In this document: piece after piece, positions 12,471 to 24,372 of the stretch
How positions within the stretch are numbered: position 1 is the stretch's first letter
How the letters are laid out: each line of letters begins with the position of its first letter
Notes under the pieces: generated by a model
Seen by the model: only the letters and a program-made list of their open reading frames with translations
Told to the model about the DNA's origin: nothing
Database searches by the model: none
NCBI GenBank assembly: GCA_029721435.1
Contig: CM056573.1
Coordinates: forward strand, 95,120,947 to 95,184,946
Direction of reading: 5' to 3'
Length of the DNA: 64,000 bases
Source: Gymnothorax reevesii
Lineage: Eukaryota > Chordata > Actinopteri > Anguilliformes > Muraenidae
Made by a program: the position numbers and the translations under genes

Positions 12471-13249
12471 AATGAAATCCCAAGACATTTTTTGTAGGGA
12501 TCTTTAAGTTGAAAGGTACTTAATTTAAATCCATTGTTATTTTGTTGGGACAACCTTGAAGTTAGGAGAAAAAAGGGCTCAAAAATGGTCACAGACTAAA
12601 TAAGGGGTCATTTTGGGACCCTTTTTCCCAACTTCAAAAGGGTAGTCAAAAAGTCTTAAGCACAAATGAGAGCCATAGACCTAGATATTAAAATGAAACA
12701 ACAAAACAGCTGGGATCTTGTCTGATGTGTTTATAATTAACAAAAATCAAATTTCTAAAAATAGCATTAAGGCGGCATAACTTCACCTCAATGTTCACCT
12801 ACATGTAGGGCTTAGATTTCTTCCTTCATCTCAATTCCAAAGCAGGATTTTTCTTTTTGTTTTTGTTGTGATTGAGCAAGGTCAGTCATGTCAGTGCCCT
12901 TTGGTAAACAAGCAGGTCACAGGATACAAATTATACTGGTACCTGTCATTGTCTTTGAACTTGGCTCATTTCACTGGAAGCAGTCAGTGACTGCAGGTCT
13001 TTCTTGTCCATTTCGATCGACAAAGGGGCAAGGTAAGTGTATTGTTCCCATTTACCCTATTCTGATGCATTTGTAGTTTACTTTTGCGTTTGCAGTTTCC
13101 TTTACCGAGCACTCTGAATGTCTTAGGATTTTCATTGTTTTATTCATCTATCTTTTGTATGGCTCAACAAAACTGACCCACTTCAACTTAATAGCCAATT
13201 TTTGAGAAGTGCAGGCAGTCAGAATTGTTGACCCCCCTAGATTTGGCTG
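12471..13249. other. No gene recognised
   Basis: No coding or RNA signal is supported. The 62-codon frame near 12888 is unremarkable. Confidence 0.35.
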
Positions 13250-13500
13250 ATATTTGTATCCCCCGAACGAAGTTCGAGGATACTATGGATTTGGCCTCGT
13301 CACGCATCTGCCGTGTCCGCAGAGATTTTCTTGTGAACGCTCTACAGCCCACATAAGTGCACCGATTCTTTTCAAATTTTGCAGGGACATGTATTATGGG
13401 AAGTTCACGACACCTATTGATTTTGGGTACTCTTGGACCATCTGGGCCCAACTGGGGGGCCTTCGGGGGATACATGTGCTCGGTTGCCGAGTACTCTAGT
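13250..13500 (+). repeat. Palindrome-headed dispersed repeat (CCGAACGAAGTTCG head)
   Basis: Begins GTATCCCCCGAACGAAGTTC followed by GAGGATAC, an interrupted palindrome, and then CpG-rich sequence. The architecture parallels 4335-4470. Open frames on both strands here (about 80-95 codons) follow from the base composition and are not genes. Confidence 0.5.
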
Positions 13501-13512
13501 TTATTTTTGAGA

Positions 13513-13760
13513 TCGGTATGGTACCCAAACCGTTCCTCTGACTCCCTCTGTCACGAGATACAGCGACCCCCTTTTTTTTGGCCCTTTTTGGCTAATTTAA
13601 CAAAAGTGCAAGTTCCCACCTCTCGAATTAAAAACTGAAAAGTTTTTTTTAAAGTGGGTCTAAAGGGGGGTAGATTACCAGAGTGTAGTTATCCACCTGG
13701 GGTACCCTTGAAGTTTGTCAATAGGGGGCGCTCAAAATGCTCAAAACCATTTTTTTTTCC
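13513..13760 (+). repeat. Dispersed repeat R1, copy 2
   Basis: Second copy of the family at 12152-12470 in the same orientation, about 1.36 kb downstream. GGGGGCGCTCAAAATGCTCA corresponds to GGGGTGCTCAAAATGCTCTG in copy 1. Confidence 0.55.
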
Positions 13761-13899
13761 TTAAGTTTGTCATGGATTTTTTCTAAACTTCAAAGGTATT
13801 CCAATTCTGATTTTGCCTGAATCTCTCAAAAATTTGCTCTTAATCAGTTGTTGTTTGGCCCATGAGCCACACTTCCACAAAATATTCTTGAAATGGATT

Positions 13900-14000
13900 G
13901 AGAAATTTGAGATGTATTATTAGATATTTGGCAAACAACCAAACAGACAGATAGACATGGGTGAATTCATAACCTCTGCTGAACTTTGCTAGTGGAGGTA
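13900..14000 (-). repeat. End of CCTCTGCC-type dispersed repeat
   Basis: AACCAAACAGACAGATAGAC followed by CATAACCTCTGC and GTGGAGGTAA resembles the opposite end of the family whose head is at 5867. Only a fragment is visible. Confidence 0.35.
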
Positions 14001-14824
14001 ATTGTTTTGATGGGAATCATATCAAATCTTTTTGATTGCCCCTGGTCTATTGATGTGATGTTAGTGAACATTTGACCTTCCCTGTGGCACCATCATAAGG
14101 CCAAACATTTCATTTTTGAAAATGCAAGAACTCAAATAGTTTTAATGGGAATCCTGTCAATTTTGCTGTCAGCATTGCTGGACCATAGAGAAGGAACCTT
14201 TTCAATTTTCAATTTTTTCGCTCTATTATTTTTACTGTAGTGCCACCATTGGGTGAAACTACATTTAATATATTCAATAAGTCAAATGCTTTTAATGGGA
14301 ATCAGATCAATCAGATTCACTTTGCTGTGAATATTGTGGTGTGTAAAAGAGCAATCCTGTTGTTCTGGTGGCACTATGACCATTCCTGTAGCAACACCCT
14401 CAGATCAAACTTAACAAATTTAACAAAAATGAGTCAAAATATTTTTATGGGAATTGTCCAACATTTGCTGTGAAGATTCCTGCAGCCTAGACTTGTTCTC
14501 CTGTAGATTTTTTTAGCCCCTATACCCTTTCCTGTGGGAACAGTTTTAAACCAAACTGAGTTTTGCCTATGAAGGGAATGGTTTTTGGAATGTACCCTGC
14601 TGTTGTCCATGGAAAGTATTTGTCTAGTTTTAAGCATGTCTGAAGTCTTGCTTGCTCATCTACATCAGGCAGTATTATTTTCAGCTTTGCTTAATTTGAT
14701 GCATCCAGAACTGTTAGTGTAAGATATTAAGACCTGAACTCAATAATCAATAAGCAATTGTGAGCCAAAATATTATCCCCCTTCTCGAACAAATGTTACC
14801 ATATAATCGTCTAATTGTGTTTTC
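14001..14824. other. Probable 3' part of vrtn upstream intron
   Basis: No coding signal. It contains three loosely similar TTTTAATGGGAAT blocks (near 14140, 14290 and 14445), a degenerate short repeat. It ends in the pyrimidine-rich tract of the vrtn splice acceptor. Confidence 0.5.
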
Positions 14825-14838
14825 TCTTGCTTTTGCAG
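14825..14838 (+). other. Splice acceptor (3' splice site) of vrtn coding exon
   Basis: A TCTTGCTTTTGCAG tract ends three bases... two bases (AC) before the ATG at 14841. The coding exon would begin at 14839. This matches the arrangement known for mammalian VRTN, where a non-coding first exon is followed by one exon holding the whole coding sequence. The first exon was not found in this window. Confidence 0.75.
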
Positions 14839-14840
14839 AC

Positions 14841-16889
14841 ATGATTCAGAGACAAGAAGTGGTGCGCTCTGTCCTTGCGGAGCTGCAGGATGCCACAGAA
14901 TGTGTGGGACTGGGGCCACTGGTTAGAGTGGCTTTGGAAGTGGAACAGGCTTTTGCATCTTTTCAACTCCCTGGGTCAATCTGCAGAGAGTTCCCAGTCA
15001 AGCTGGACATTGACCAGGTAGCGCACTGCCTCTACCCGGAAGATGCACCAGGTGACATGTTCCCTGCGGCCTGTAAAGGAGAAGGAAACCTTCTTTTTGA
15101 TGCTGCCAGCATACTGCTTGTGGGGAGCACTGATCTCAGCCTTGAGCTCCAAGTCAGGACAGTTGTGGAGATGCTGTTACGGAAGAATTACTACCTGAAC
15201 GGGATGATTGACTCCAAAGTGATGCTACAGGCTGCCCGGTTTTCCCTCTGCACTGAGGAATCAGCGGAGATGCTTCGTCTGCCCATGGCTGTACTGGAAG
15301 CCATTTTTGATGCAGATATCAAAGCCTCCTGTTTTCCTGGCTCCTATGCCAATATGTGGCATGTCTATGCTCTGGCCTCTGTTCTACAATGCAATATATA
15401 CTCCATCTATCCCATGTACAACCTGAAGATTCGGCCATACTTTAACCGTTTAATACGGCCGAGGACCTGGCCACATGACTCTGAGCCCATGACCCTTCAC
15501 ATCATGTGGTCAGGTGAGCTTGAATCCATGACTGTCTTTAAGCCGCACCATTTTGTGGCCTTAATCAAAGCCACTGATGTTCAGATGGGAGGTTACAATG
15601 ATGAACAGCAGGTTCTTCCACTACAAACCCTTGAATTGTTGAATCAGGATCCTCAACTTTCTTACTCCAGTCTCAAAGACCGGTACAACATCACAAAAAG
15701 CACATTCTACAGGTGGAAAAGGCAGACTCAAGAGCATCGGAAAAAGGCTGCTGCCAGGTATGAGGCCAAACATTTCCTACAGGCCTGCTACAATGAGGGA
15801 AAACTCTTGCCACTTCATCAATTTAAGGCATTCTTCCCCGAAATTTCCCGCTCAACATATTATGCTTGGAAGCATGAGTTGCAGTTCTCTAGTGGCAACT
15901 GCACAATGATGTCAAATGTAGATGAAACGGCATCCAGAGAGAGCTTTGAGCAGGATTGTTGGTCATCTCCGGAGAATGATCTCCAGCGTCACCATGACAG
16001 TGTTTCTAGTTTCCTTATGCCTAGCAATGAGAAACTGGGGGCAGAACGAGCCCAGAATTTTGCCTTCATGCAAGAAGCAAAGAAATGTTTACAGAGCTGT
16101 ATTGCAGCAAACACTTCTTTCCCATATAGGAATTTCAAGAGAAGATTTCCTGGTATCTCAAGGTCAACATACTACAACTGGAGGAGAGAGGCTATGTTGG
16201 CTAACCCAGGGTATAAAGACAATTTTGGGAGCAGTGAAGACAGCTCAGATGCAGACAAGATTCAGAGTCTTAGTGGTGAGTCCTCGCCAGTTCAACTTGA
16301 AGTTCATCGGCCGGGCCCCTGGGTAAAGTTTTATAGGCAGAAAAACAAAGGCTTCCAACTCTCATTCCTTCATAAACGGAAGCAGAGAGATGAAGCCAAG
16401 AGGCTCGTTCAGAAGTCCAAAATCTCCCTCTCAAAATTCAAGCTGAAGTACCCCTCGATCTCATCCTACTCCTACTGGTTTTGGAAGAGCGGCTTCAGTC
16501 AAAAGCAGATCAGAAGTTTGGAAGATATTAGACCAGAATGGTCGAAGAGGATAGAAGGTCCGAAAGAGTGCACTGCAGGAAGCCAGAATTTGCTTCCTTT
16601 CCAAACAAAAGTGAATCATTTTGACAATCAGACCCTGAATCCCTATGACATCACAATTTCTGGGTATGCAGTCCCCAAGAAACAGATGCATGAGCAAGTG
16701 TTTGTCATGGATGTTGTAGCCTTAGCCAATTTCAAAGCTAAAGCTAAATTGTTCCTCCAACAACGTTTTGAAGAGAAGTCTTTCCCCACCTACAAGGAGT
16801 TCAGGTCTTACTTCCCACTTACACCACGATCTACCTACTACATGTGGAAAAGGGCTTTGCATCATGGCCTACCGTTAGTTCATGGCTGA
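14841..16889 (+). CDS. vrtn: Vertnin, full-length coding exon
   Basis: Vertnin is a vertebrate nuclear DNA-binding regulator linked in pigs to thoracic vertebra number. The 682-residue product compares with about 700 in mammals. Family hallmarks are legible: a conserved N-terminal half (LYPEDAP, CKGEG, VRTVVEMLL, GMIDSKVMLQA, LEAIFDADIKASCFPGS, IYSIYP, LKIRPYFNR.IRP) and a C-terminal half with repeated STYY.W motifs at about residues 287-292, 338-343, 442-447, 544-548 (degenerate) and 664-669. The ATG at 14841 is chosen because a splice acceptor ends at 14838; the frame stays open 27 codons further upstream, but only to a GTG inside the intron. There are no frameshifts or stops, so the gene looks intact. 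The neighbours on both sides are transposon-rich and no adjacent host gene was identified. Confidence 0.95.
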   Translation: MIQRQEVVRSVLAELQDATECVGLGPLVRVALEVEQAFASFQLPGSICREFPVKLDIDQVAHCLYPEDAPGDMFPAACKGEGNLLFDAASILLVGSTDLSLELQVRTVVEMLLRKNYYLNGMIDSKVMLQAARFSLCTEESAEMLRLPMAVLEAIFDADIKASCFPGSYANMWHVYALASVLQCNIYSIYPMYNLKIRPYFNRLIRPRTWPHDSEPMTLHIMWSGELESMTVFKPHHFVALIKATDVQMGGYNDEQQVLPLQTLELLNQDPQLSYSSLKDRYNITKSTFYRWKRQTQEHRKKAAARYEAKHFLQACYNEGKLLPLHQFKAFFPEISRSTYYAWKHELQFSSGNCTMMSNVDETASRESFEQDCWSSPENDLQRHHDSVSSFLMPSNEKLGAERAQNFAFMQEAKKCLQSCIAANTSFPYRNFKRRFPGISRSTYYNWRREAMLANPGYKDNFGSSEDSSDADKIQSLSGESSPVQLEVHRPGPWVKFYRQKNKGFQLSFLHKRKQRDEAKRLVQKSKISLSKFKLKYPSISSYSYWFWKSGFSQKQIRSLEDIRPEWSKRIEGPKECTAGSQNLLPFQTKVNHFDNQTLNPYDITISGYAVPKKQMHEQVFVMDVVALANFKAKAKLFLQQRFEEKSFPTYKEFRSYFPLTPRSTYYMWKRALHHGLPLVHG

Positions 16890-16948
16890 TTTATTGATTT
16901 ATTCAAGCAGAGAAGGGCTTTTATAGCAAATGAAGTTGGCTGTTTTCA

Positions 16949-16954
16949 AATAAA
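16949..16954 (+). terminator. Candidate vrtn polyadenylation signal AATAAA
   Basis: The first AATAAA lies 60 bases after the stop codon and is followed by a T-rich run from 16971. It could give a very short 3' UTR. Later AATAAA motifs exist, so this may not be the main site. Confidence 0.45.
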
Positions 16955-18323
16955 TTTGAATCCATTTCTTTCTTTTTTTTTTTTTTTTTAATACTTCAAG
17001 TGGCATCAGAAAACAAGCTGAACTTTTCAGCAGAGGACTGTATGATCTTTTTCAGCATTCCAGTGAAGATTAAAATGAAAATTGCAACTATTGCATCTTA
17101 AGCATGTCATCTTTGCCTCCTCTTAAGCCTTGCTTTATTATGTGGACATTTGCATGAATTTGAATCAAGGCCATAAGCACCCCAATTCCACTGAATGGAT
17201 CCAAAGTCCCTCTGGGCAAAAGACAGTTTGCAATCCAAGACCTTTTGGAATGACTGTTGCACATCTAGTTTTTTTTTTTGTTTGTTTGTTTTGTTTGTTT
17301 ACTAATTCATTTTTCTTTTCAGGTATAAAGGTCAGTGTTTTTTTTTTAAAGACTCCCATTGGTTTCCTTGTTTCTTTGCACTAGTTTATTTCAATCAAAT
17401 GCTGCTTTTCTTTTGAAGATTATTATTCAAGTCTATTAAATTACTCCCTCCTTTGTATTTAACTCAAAAATACATGTTTGCATCACTGCAAATGAACATG
17501 TCTTGACACCTGAACTGCAATGCTTACTATTTCCAACTGTTTACCACCTGAGTATGTTGATCAGAATGAAGCTGCGAAAAAGCAGGTATACACTGAAGAT
17601 CCCATGTTAGTCATAGTTTGTTCCAGCTGGAAAGGCACTGGGCATTTCAGTGTTTGTTTTTTTTTTTGGTACATAGAGTAAATTGATTTCAAAGGGCACG
17701 TTAGTTTTTAAGGTGAATTTGCACAATTGAATTGAGTATCAAAGGAGCTATAGAAATTAGCATTGCCATTATATCACTGTAGTTATTGAGGCTACATGCA
17801 AACTGTCTGGATTTCACATGTTTGCCTGTATTTTTGCTTCATGAAGATGCGCACAGGAAGGGATCATATTTTTGTGCTTGTCCAAAAAAATATTCTGTTC
17901 AGCTTGTTTATATTCTCATGATTTTTTTTAATGCATCAATGATTTGAATTATATGGGGTTAAATTAATATAGATTAGTTTACAACTTATTCTAGAATATC
18001 TTTGCTTTATGGTGGCATTTTTTTACTTTTATTTTTACTGTTGTGCTATTTGTTTATTATTTATCTTGCCTTGCACCTTGATGAAGAGTTTGTTATTTTG
18101 CATTTGGATGAATCTAGTCTAGTAAACTGCAGTGTTTTGAGTTCATTTTATTTGTTCTATATCTGTATTCAGTTTGGTTGCTGAGCATAATTGGTTGCCT
18201 GCATCTGTCCAGTATAGTAGCAAGAAGGGTGTCTTCGCTTCGCAAATTGGCTCTTCTTGGTAGCCCTTTTATCATTCCTAAGCAATGTTTCACGTTTAAA
18301 TTGTTTTTGTCAGCTTGAGTATC
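16955..18323. other. Possible vrtn 3' UTR or downstream flank; no gene recognised
   Basis: AT-rich sequence with several T-runs and no supported open frame or repeat end. It may be an extended vrtn 3' UTR; the sequence alone does not settle this. Confidence 0.4.
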
Positions 18324-18878
18324 TACACTACTGGTCAAATGTCGTAGGACACCCCAATCTTCCCAGTTTTTTAATAGAAAATGATGCAATTTAATGTCTC
18401 ATTGTACTCTAGAATGAAAGCATAGACATGATAGAACAAATTAACAATCAAAGTTAAAAAATAAATCATGGAATCGATTAATAAACCAAAATGTATTCTA
18501 AACTTTTGACTCAAAGTAGCCACCTTTGGCAGATATAACGGCTGAACGCGCTCGTGGCATTCTTTCTACAATGGAAATCAAACATTCTTCAGAAAGTTCT
18601 TCCCAACGTGGTTGCAGAGGTTCCCATAAATGTGTGGCACTTGTGGTTGCTTTGCTTTCACTCTTCATGGTTTTAAACTCACCATCTTGTTTTTTTTCCT
18701 AAGGTAGTTCTGGCAGAGTTTGGACTAATGTTTTGGGGCATTAACTTGCTGTAGGACGACCCCTGACCAACTAGGCGCATACCAGAGGGTACTGCATGAC
18801 GCTGCAGAATGCTGTTAGCCATTTTGGATCGGGGTGCCTTTCACTCTTGGTGTCCTAAAACTTTTGACCAGTAGTGTG
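18324..18878. mobile_element. Tc1/mariner-type MITE
   Basis: Ends are CACTACTGGTCAAATGTCGT and, at the right, its near complement ending TTTTGACCAGTAGTG, with TA at the left edge and TGTG at the right. The interior carries transposase-like vestiges (on the minus strand, the region of AGCAAAGCAACCACAAGTGCC) but no usable frame. Non-autonomous and old. Confidence 0.75.
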
Positions 18879-21559
18879 TGTGTGGATATGTGTGTGTCAA
18901 TCAGGGTTAGTGTATGACTGTAAAGAGCAGATTACATGTATTCAGATAAATTGGAGAATGACTCTTGGCGAAGCAGCAAATCAATAAACCCATCTGCTCT
19001 TATTCTCTTGTGCTTTGACGTCTTCAATTAGACCGGTAAATCGTCACGCTTCATTTCCCAGAATAAATAAACAATTTGGACTTTTGCAGACTTCAAAATT
19101 GCTATTCAGTGCTGATCTACTTACTTTAAAAGAGTTCTACCCAGCAAATTCATCCCTATTTGAAATTGTTTCTCAAGATGTTCACTTATTAGCTGAGGAA
19201 TTGCTGTTCAACTCTTTCATTTTGATGTTGTACTTTTCAGACATACATGGGGAAAAACATGATTGGATACATTAGAACATTTCTAATAATGATTGTTTGA
19301 ATGGTAATAATGTGGCCAGTGAAATTTTTATTTCTTTTCAGCTGAGACTGCAGTTGAACTGTTCATTGTGAACGTATTTTGTGTGTGTTCTCCGTCACAG
19401 CTATTTTAATACTGTACATTTGCTGTAGGATGGAGCTACATGTCTTGTTAATGGGAATGAAATGTGTAGATACACTGTGGAAATGTCGCTGCTCAGTTGA
19501 GGTTGGGCTGCACATAAACTTAAGAGTCCTTTCTGTCCCCCGGAGACGCAGAAACTCGCGGGATGTTCAAAAAGATTATCAAAGTATCGATTATCTTGCC
19601 AACCAGAACCAGCAGTGCTGTTCATTAAAAGAGCTTCACGTTACCAGTGTTGGTAATGCGAAAATAACAAAAGAATCTAAGAAAAGAGAACTACTTGCCT
19701 ACCAAGAAATCGAAAGCCATTCAACTTACTTCCCTAACAGAACCAAGTGAAAACGAACCAAATGCTAAGTGATCAAATGGCTCCCAGGTAACTATCTCAG
19801 ATTTTGCTTAAAGTTGTCAAAATTATGCACCTTAGGGTGCATAATGAACTACTAAAAAATTTCAGGGTGCAACTTCCTCCGCTCCGGTTTGGATTTTATG
19901 GCCTTTCAAATTTGGGATGCGACGCTCACTTTTTAGAATGCAACTGTCTGAAGTGGTTTTTGGAGGTCAATATCTCCTCAATGGGCAGTACCAGAATGCT
20001 GAAAATTGGTAATCAAACCAATTCTGGTCCAGTCTTAAGGTATCTGTGCTTAGTTTTATCTTGCACCATTTAGCAGTTGTGGGTTCCCAAAGAGAGAACT
20101 ATTACAAGACGGACCATAGGGCCCTTGGGGGTTTTGAGGGACCCTGAGACCACATGTTGTGAAATAACATCCATCTCTTTGCAAGGAAATCAAATACAGA
20201 TCTATGAGTAAAAGGCTTATGAACCATCCCTGATAATGTGTTCATGGATTGGTGGAGGTCTAAAAAGGGTCTGCAATTGAAAATTGCCAGAAATGACTCC
20301 TCTAATGGGGGCCAAAAACCCATGTGGGACAGTGCCCAGCCTCACTAACTTTTTATCCCTGGTTATCCGTTTATAAGCTACATTATTGCAAGTGTCGAGC
20401 ATTGGTTCTCTCCTCCTGCCCTTCTTCCTTCAAGGTCAAAGTTTGCTGTTTTGGGGGTGAAAGGTAAAGTCCAATGTACATCTAATGTACATAAAATGTA
20501 CACTAACTATATACATGAATGATGAATCATAAAATGTCATATTTTGAAATGAAGAAGCTTTACAGCTAGGTACATTTCTTTGGAAAGCTGGGACCAGTCT
20601 GCTGTCCTAAAGTTCTTCAAAGGGAATCTTCAAACATGTAGCACTGGAGGCAATGGTGATGCTATTCCATTTGTATTGGACTGCTAAAGAAGTGTGAAGT
20701 GCCATCCAAAAAGTGTAGGATTTTATTTTAATTCAGTCCTATGATGCCTTACTCGATTTATTCATCCAAGATCATGATAAATACTTTGGAGAATGTGGTG
20801 TCAATGCTGGATTAAAAACAAAAAAACTTTTCCCTTCGCCAGCTCTTAAAGAATAATTTCAAATACCCTATAATGTGATGACTGCAATGGGTTACTACAT
20901 TTCATTTACACCAACACCTGCGAGTGGTGGCTAGATATTAGGAAAATGCAATAAGTCAATATCTCATTGCATTGGGAATCTCATTTTCATGCCCATTTGT
21001 AAGTTTAAGCTGTTTTTTTTTTTTTTAAACCTGAATTAACTGTTCTATTTCGTTCTGTAGTGTTATCATTCATTGCCTTGCCATATTGTCATTATTTCTG
21101 AGATTAAGTCATCAATTTAGCACAGAGTCTACAGCACCAAGACCAGATGTAAGGGTGGGTTTGATATTCCCTGCAATATTTGCTCCACACTAATATTTGT
21201 GAGAGTAATATTTCACCACTAGCTAGGACTTTCTCCCTTCTATAGCATTGAGTGGATTGACTTGGTGTGTTTACATTCTCAACCTGCTTTTCATTGGGAT
21301 TCAAATGATCAGTGAAAGTGTTACATTGGCCCTGCTCCCCATGGTCCTTGAAGGGAGACCTGCTGGTTTTCCACCCTCCAAAACTGAAAACAGTTTGTTA
21401 AAGCAGTCTGGCTAATCAGTAATGCTAAATGTCTAGTTAATTAACCAGGGGGAAAGAAAACAAGGGCTGAATTTAGATTCGAGGGTCAGATTTCAAGATT
21501 TATGAACTGGAGGGTTTCATGATTGCACAAAATGTTACTAGATTTGAGATTGTGTAAAC
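18879..21559. other. No gene recognised
   Basis: A 123-codon frame (19379-19750) and others lack recognisable domains. A short perfect hairpin, TTATGCACC with GGGTGCATAA, lies at about 19823-19844. No transposon ends were found. The segment may contain non-coding parts of a neighbouring gene. Confidence 0.35.
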
Positions 21560-22385
21560 TACACGGAACAAAAATATAAATGCTCCAAGTCAAATTTTTG
21601 AGTTTTTATTTACAAAAAATGGAACCGCAATTCGTCAGCGAACAGCACTGTTCTCCAGCGTGCCAAGGGCCATCGAACGTGCGTTTGCCCATGCGAGGCG
21701 GTTCCGACGCCAGACAGCGGTGAGATCCAGACCACGGTGAAAACGCCAAGCGTGCAAGTTGGCTTCTCGCAGGCGGTTACAGACTGTCTGTGGTGTGATG
21801 CGTCTGTAGTGCAGACCAATGATCTCATCCGCTGTGTGTCGCTGATCTGAGCCGATCCCGCAGGTGGATGAGCCGGATGTAGCGATCTTGGGCTGGTGTG
21901 GTCACACGTGGCCGACGTGGATGAGGTCGATTTTCAGTTCTGCCCGTCTGTCGGAAACAAACTCTAAAATGGCCCATCGTCTGATTGTTGACTATCAGCT
22001 GCACAACGACTGCTCTGGTGGACATCCCTGCATCCAGCATTCCGATGGCACGTTCCCGCATGGCCTGAGACATCTGAGGCATGATGACTTTCGACAAAAT
22101 TTGACATCTTGAGGTGGCCTTTTATTGTCCTCAGTATAAGGAATGTCTGGGTACTGCTCCATTCTGTCTGATCACCGACTGGAAATCCCACACCCATGTA
22201 CTGAGAGAAATCACTGCATCACTGAGCAAATGCTCACTGATGGAGAGATGGATTAAAAAATGGTACACAAATCAAGATAAATATCCCTATTGTTCAAGTA
22301 AAAGTCAGCATATGCTCACTTAGCGTTGTTAACTCCATGTGGCATCAATATTTGACATGAGGCGTTTATATTTTTGTTCAGTGTA
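21560..22385 (-). mobile_element. Tc1-like element, copy D (internally deleted, non-autonomous)
   Basis: The ends read TACACGGAACAAAAATATAA at the left and the complement ending ATATTTTTGTTCAGTGTA at the right. The 826-bp length is about half that of an autonomous Tc1. A second copy with the same internal deletion is split across 52131-52319 and 61823-62454. Confidence 0.85.
21620..22082 (-). pseudogene. Tc1-like transposase pseudogene, N-terminal half (copy D)
   Basis: From an ATG at 22082 the frame reads MPQMSQAMRERAIGMLDAGM, then the helix-turn-helix and the PRRPRVTTPAQDRYIRLIHL linker, i.e. the bipartite Tc1 DNA-binding region. It shifts frame after RDRLRSAT, continues as RRITPQTVCNRLREANLHA and reaches the VLFADE position of the first catalytic aspartate (degenerate). 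The rest of the catalytic domain is absent because the element is internally deleted. It could not catalyse transposition, although terminal-repeat binding cannot be excluded from an ancestral copy. Confidence 0.8.
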
Positions 22386-22897
22386 TATTGGAAAATGTAG
22401 GGTGACTGACTCTGTGAAGGCTTGATTTAGTATTGTTAAGTCCATTAAACAAAATGCTGGAAGATATTCAAATTATGCAGTCAATCCTGTATGTGTTCAT
22501 CTGGCTGCGAAGATGTAAATAAACTGTTAAATAAGTTCCAAACCTACAATGGTGTGTCATATGTTTTGGCATCATTAAGGTGACATGACTGTCTCAAGAT
22601 GCTGCCCATTCCTACATAAATCATTTTGAGCCCTTTAAGTGTCAGATACTGAAGCACTTGCTGGTGTTGTAACAATTTATGCTGCCTTGTCAAAAAATGG
22701 TACTGTAGCCATCAAATCGATAATGAAGTCTATTGATTTGCACTGCCCCATTGAAAAATGTCATCTCATGACTATCAATTTCCGGCAGAGTAAATTCCAA
22801 AAGGGTAATACTGTCACAGTATTACGGTATCTTTATTTATGTTTATCGGTAAACAGGGGTAAGTGTCCTGTATCAGTATGCGGGATATAGCTCGATA
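22386..22897. other. No gene recognised
   Basis: Short stretch between two Tc1 elements. It has an AATAAA at about 22518 and an 83-codon frame without recognisable features. Confidence 0.35.
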
Positions 22898-24341
22898 TAC
22901 AGTGCTGTGAAGAAGTATTTGCCCCCTTCCAGATTTCTTACTTTTTTGCATATTTTTCACGTTTGATGTACAGATCATCAAACAAATTTTAATATAAGAA
23001 AAAGATAACCCGAGTGAATACAAAATGCAGTTTTTATATGATGATTTTATTTATTAAGGGAATAAAGCTATCCAAACCTACCTGGCCGTATGTGAAAAAG
23101 TAATAGCCCCCCCCTTCATAAATCATGAATTAACTGTGATTAACCACTTTTATAAGTTCAATTTTACTAGCCACTCCCAGGCTTGATTACTGCCAGACCT
23201 GTTGAATCAAGAAATCACTTCAATTGAACCTGTTTGACAAAGTGAAGAAGGCTAAAAGATTTCAAAAAGCAACACGTCATTTCGCGAACTAAAGAAATTC
23301 AAGAACAGATGAGAAACAAACAAATCGACATCTATCGGTCTGGAAAGGGTTGCACAGCCATTACTAAGGTTTTGGGACTCCAGCGAACAACAGTGAGAGC
23401 CATTATCCACAAATGGAGAAAACTTGGAACAGTGGTGAACCTTCCCAGGAGTGGCCGGCCAACCAAAATTGCCCCAAGAGCGCATCGATGACTCATCCAG
23501 ATGGTCACAAAGGACCCAGAACAACATCTGAAGAACTGCAGGCCTCGCTTGCCGCAGTTAACCCCTTTCTGCAGAAGCGTCTACAGACCTGCAAATTTAA
23601 CGACGCTGTAACTGAACTCGATCACTAGATGGCACCCCCGGATCAGTTATTGAATGCTCACAAGCAAGCAGACCTCGAACGGTTTTGAATATGGTGAAGT
23701 TCACTCCACTCCCTGTTTTTCGAGAGTTGCACAAATTAAACGCCTCATCTAAGCCCGATGTGCAAACTGGTCAGTATCCTTGCCCATAGTGTCGATTCAG
23801 CAGTTTAAGAAAAAGATCTTTTGCGACAGAAAAAAGTCCTATGTAGCAACCACTTTAGCTACAGTGGCTAAAGGTGTTCCAATTAGTGGTTCAGAAAAAT
23901 CTGTTTTCTGAAGCATAAAAAATCGACATGGTATTGATTCTCTCACATTCGACTGTCAATTACAGTCATCACATGCAAAAAATGCGAAGTTCCCTACCGT
24001 GGATTTTCGTGCAGATTCCTTCATTGACAAATCCACCGCTTCCTTATATCCACCTGAGTACTGGTGTTGATAGCCAATCACTCAATCATACATTCAGGCT
24101 CTTCTGCATAACTGCGCAAGTACTGACTGCGGGCCGTGGGGCGGGGTCGGACAAAGAGGCGGGGACGGACATCCAATAGGTGTGGTCTATGGCAATAACA
24201 AGAACAGCACCATCTGATGGACGACTGCAAGAAGTACAAATACTCATCTGTACTCTTTGGAAATCGTAAATGTATTGAAGTTAACGCGTAAATATGTTAA
24301 AATAAAATAAAAAATTTACTTGATAAATATTTTATCCCTTT

Positions 24342-24343
<2 letters not shown>

Positions 24344-24372
<29 letters not shown>

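Noticed and set aside
14760..14840. 27 extra codons at the start of vertnin
   Set aside because: The upstream start is GTG, and a good splice acceptor ends at 14838 directly before an ATG. The extension is intron sequence.
19379..19750. 123-codon plus-strand frame as a possible neighbouring gene such as SYNDIG1L
   Set aside because: No similarity to any family I recognise, no flanking splice pattern, and SYNDIG1L features are absent.
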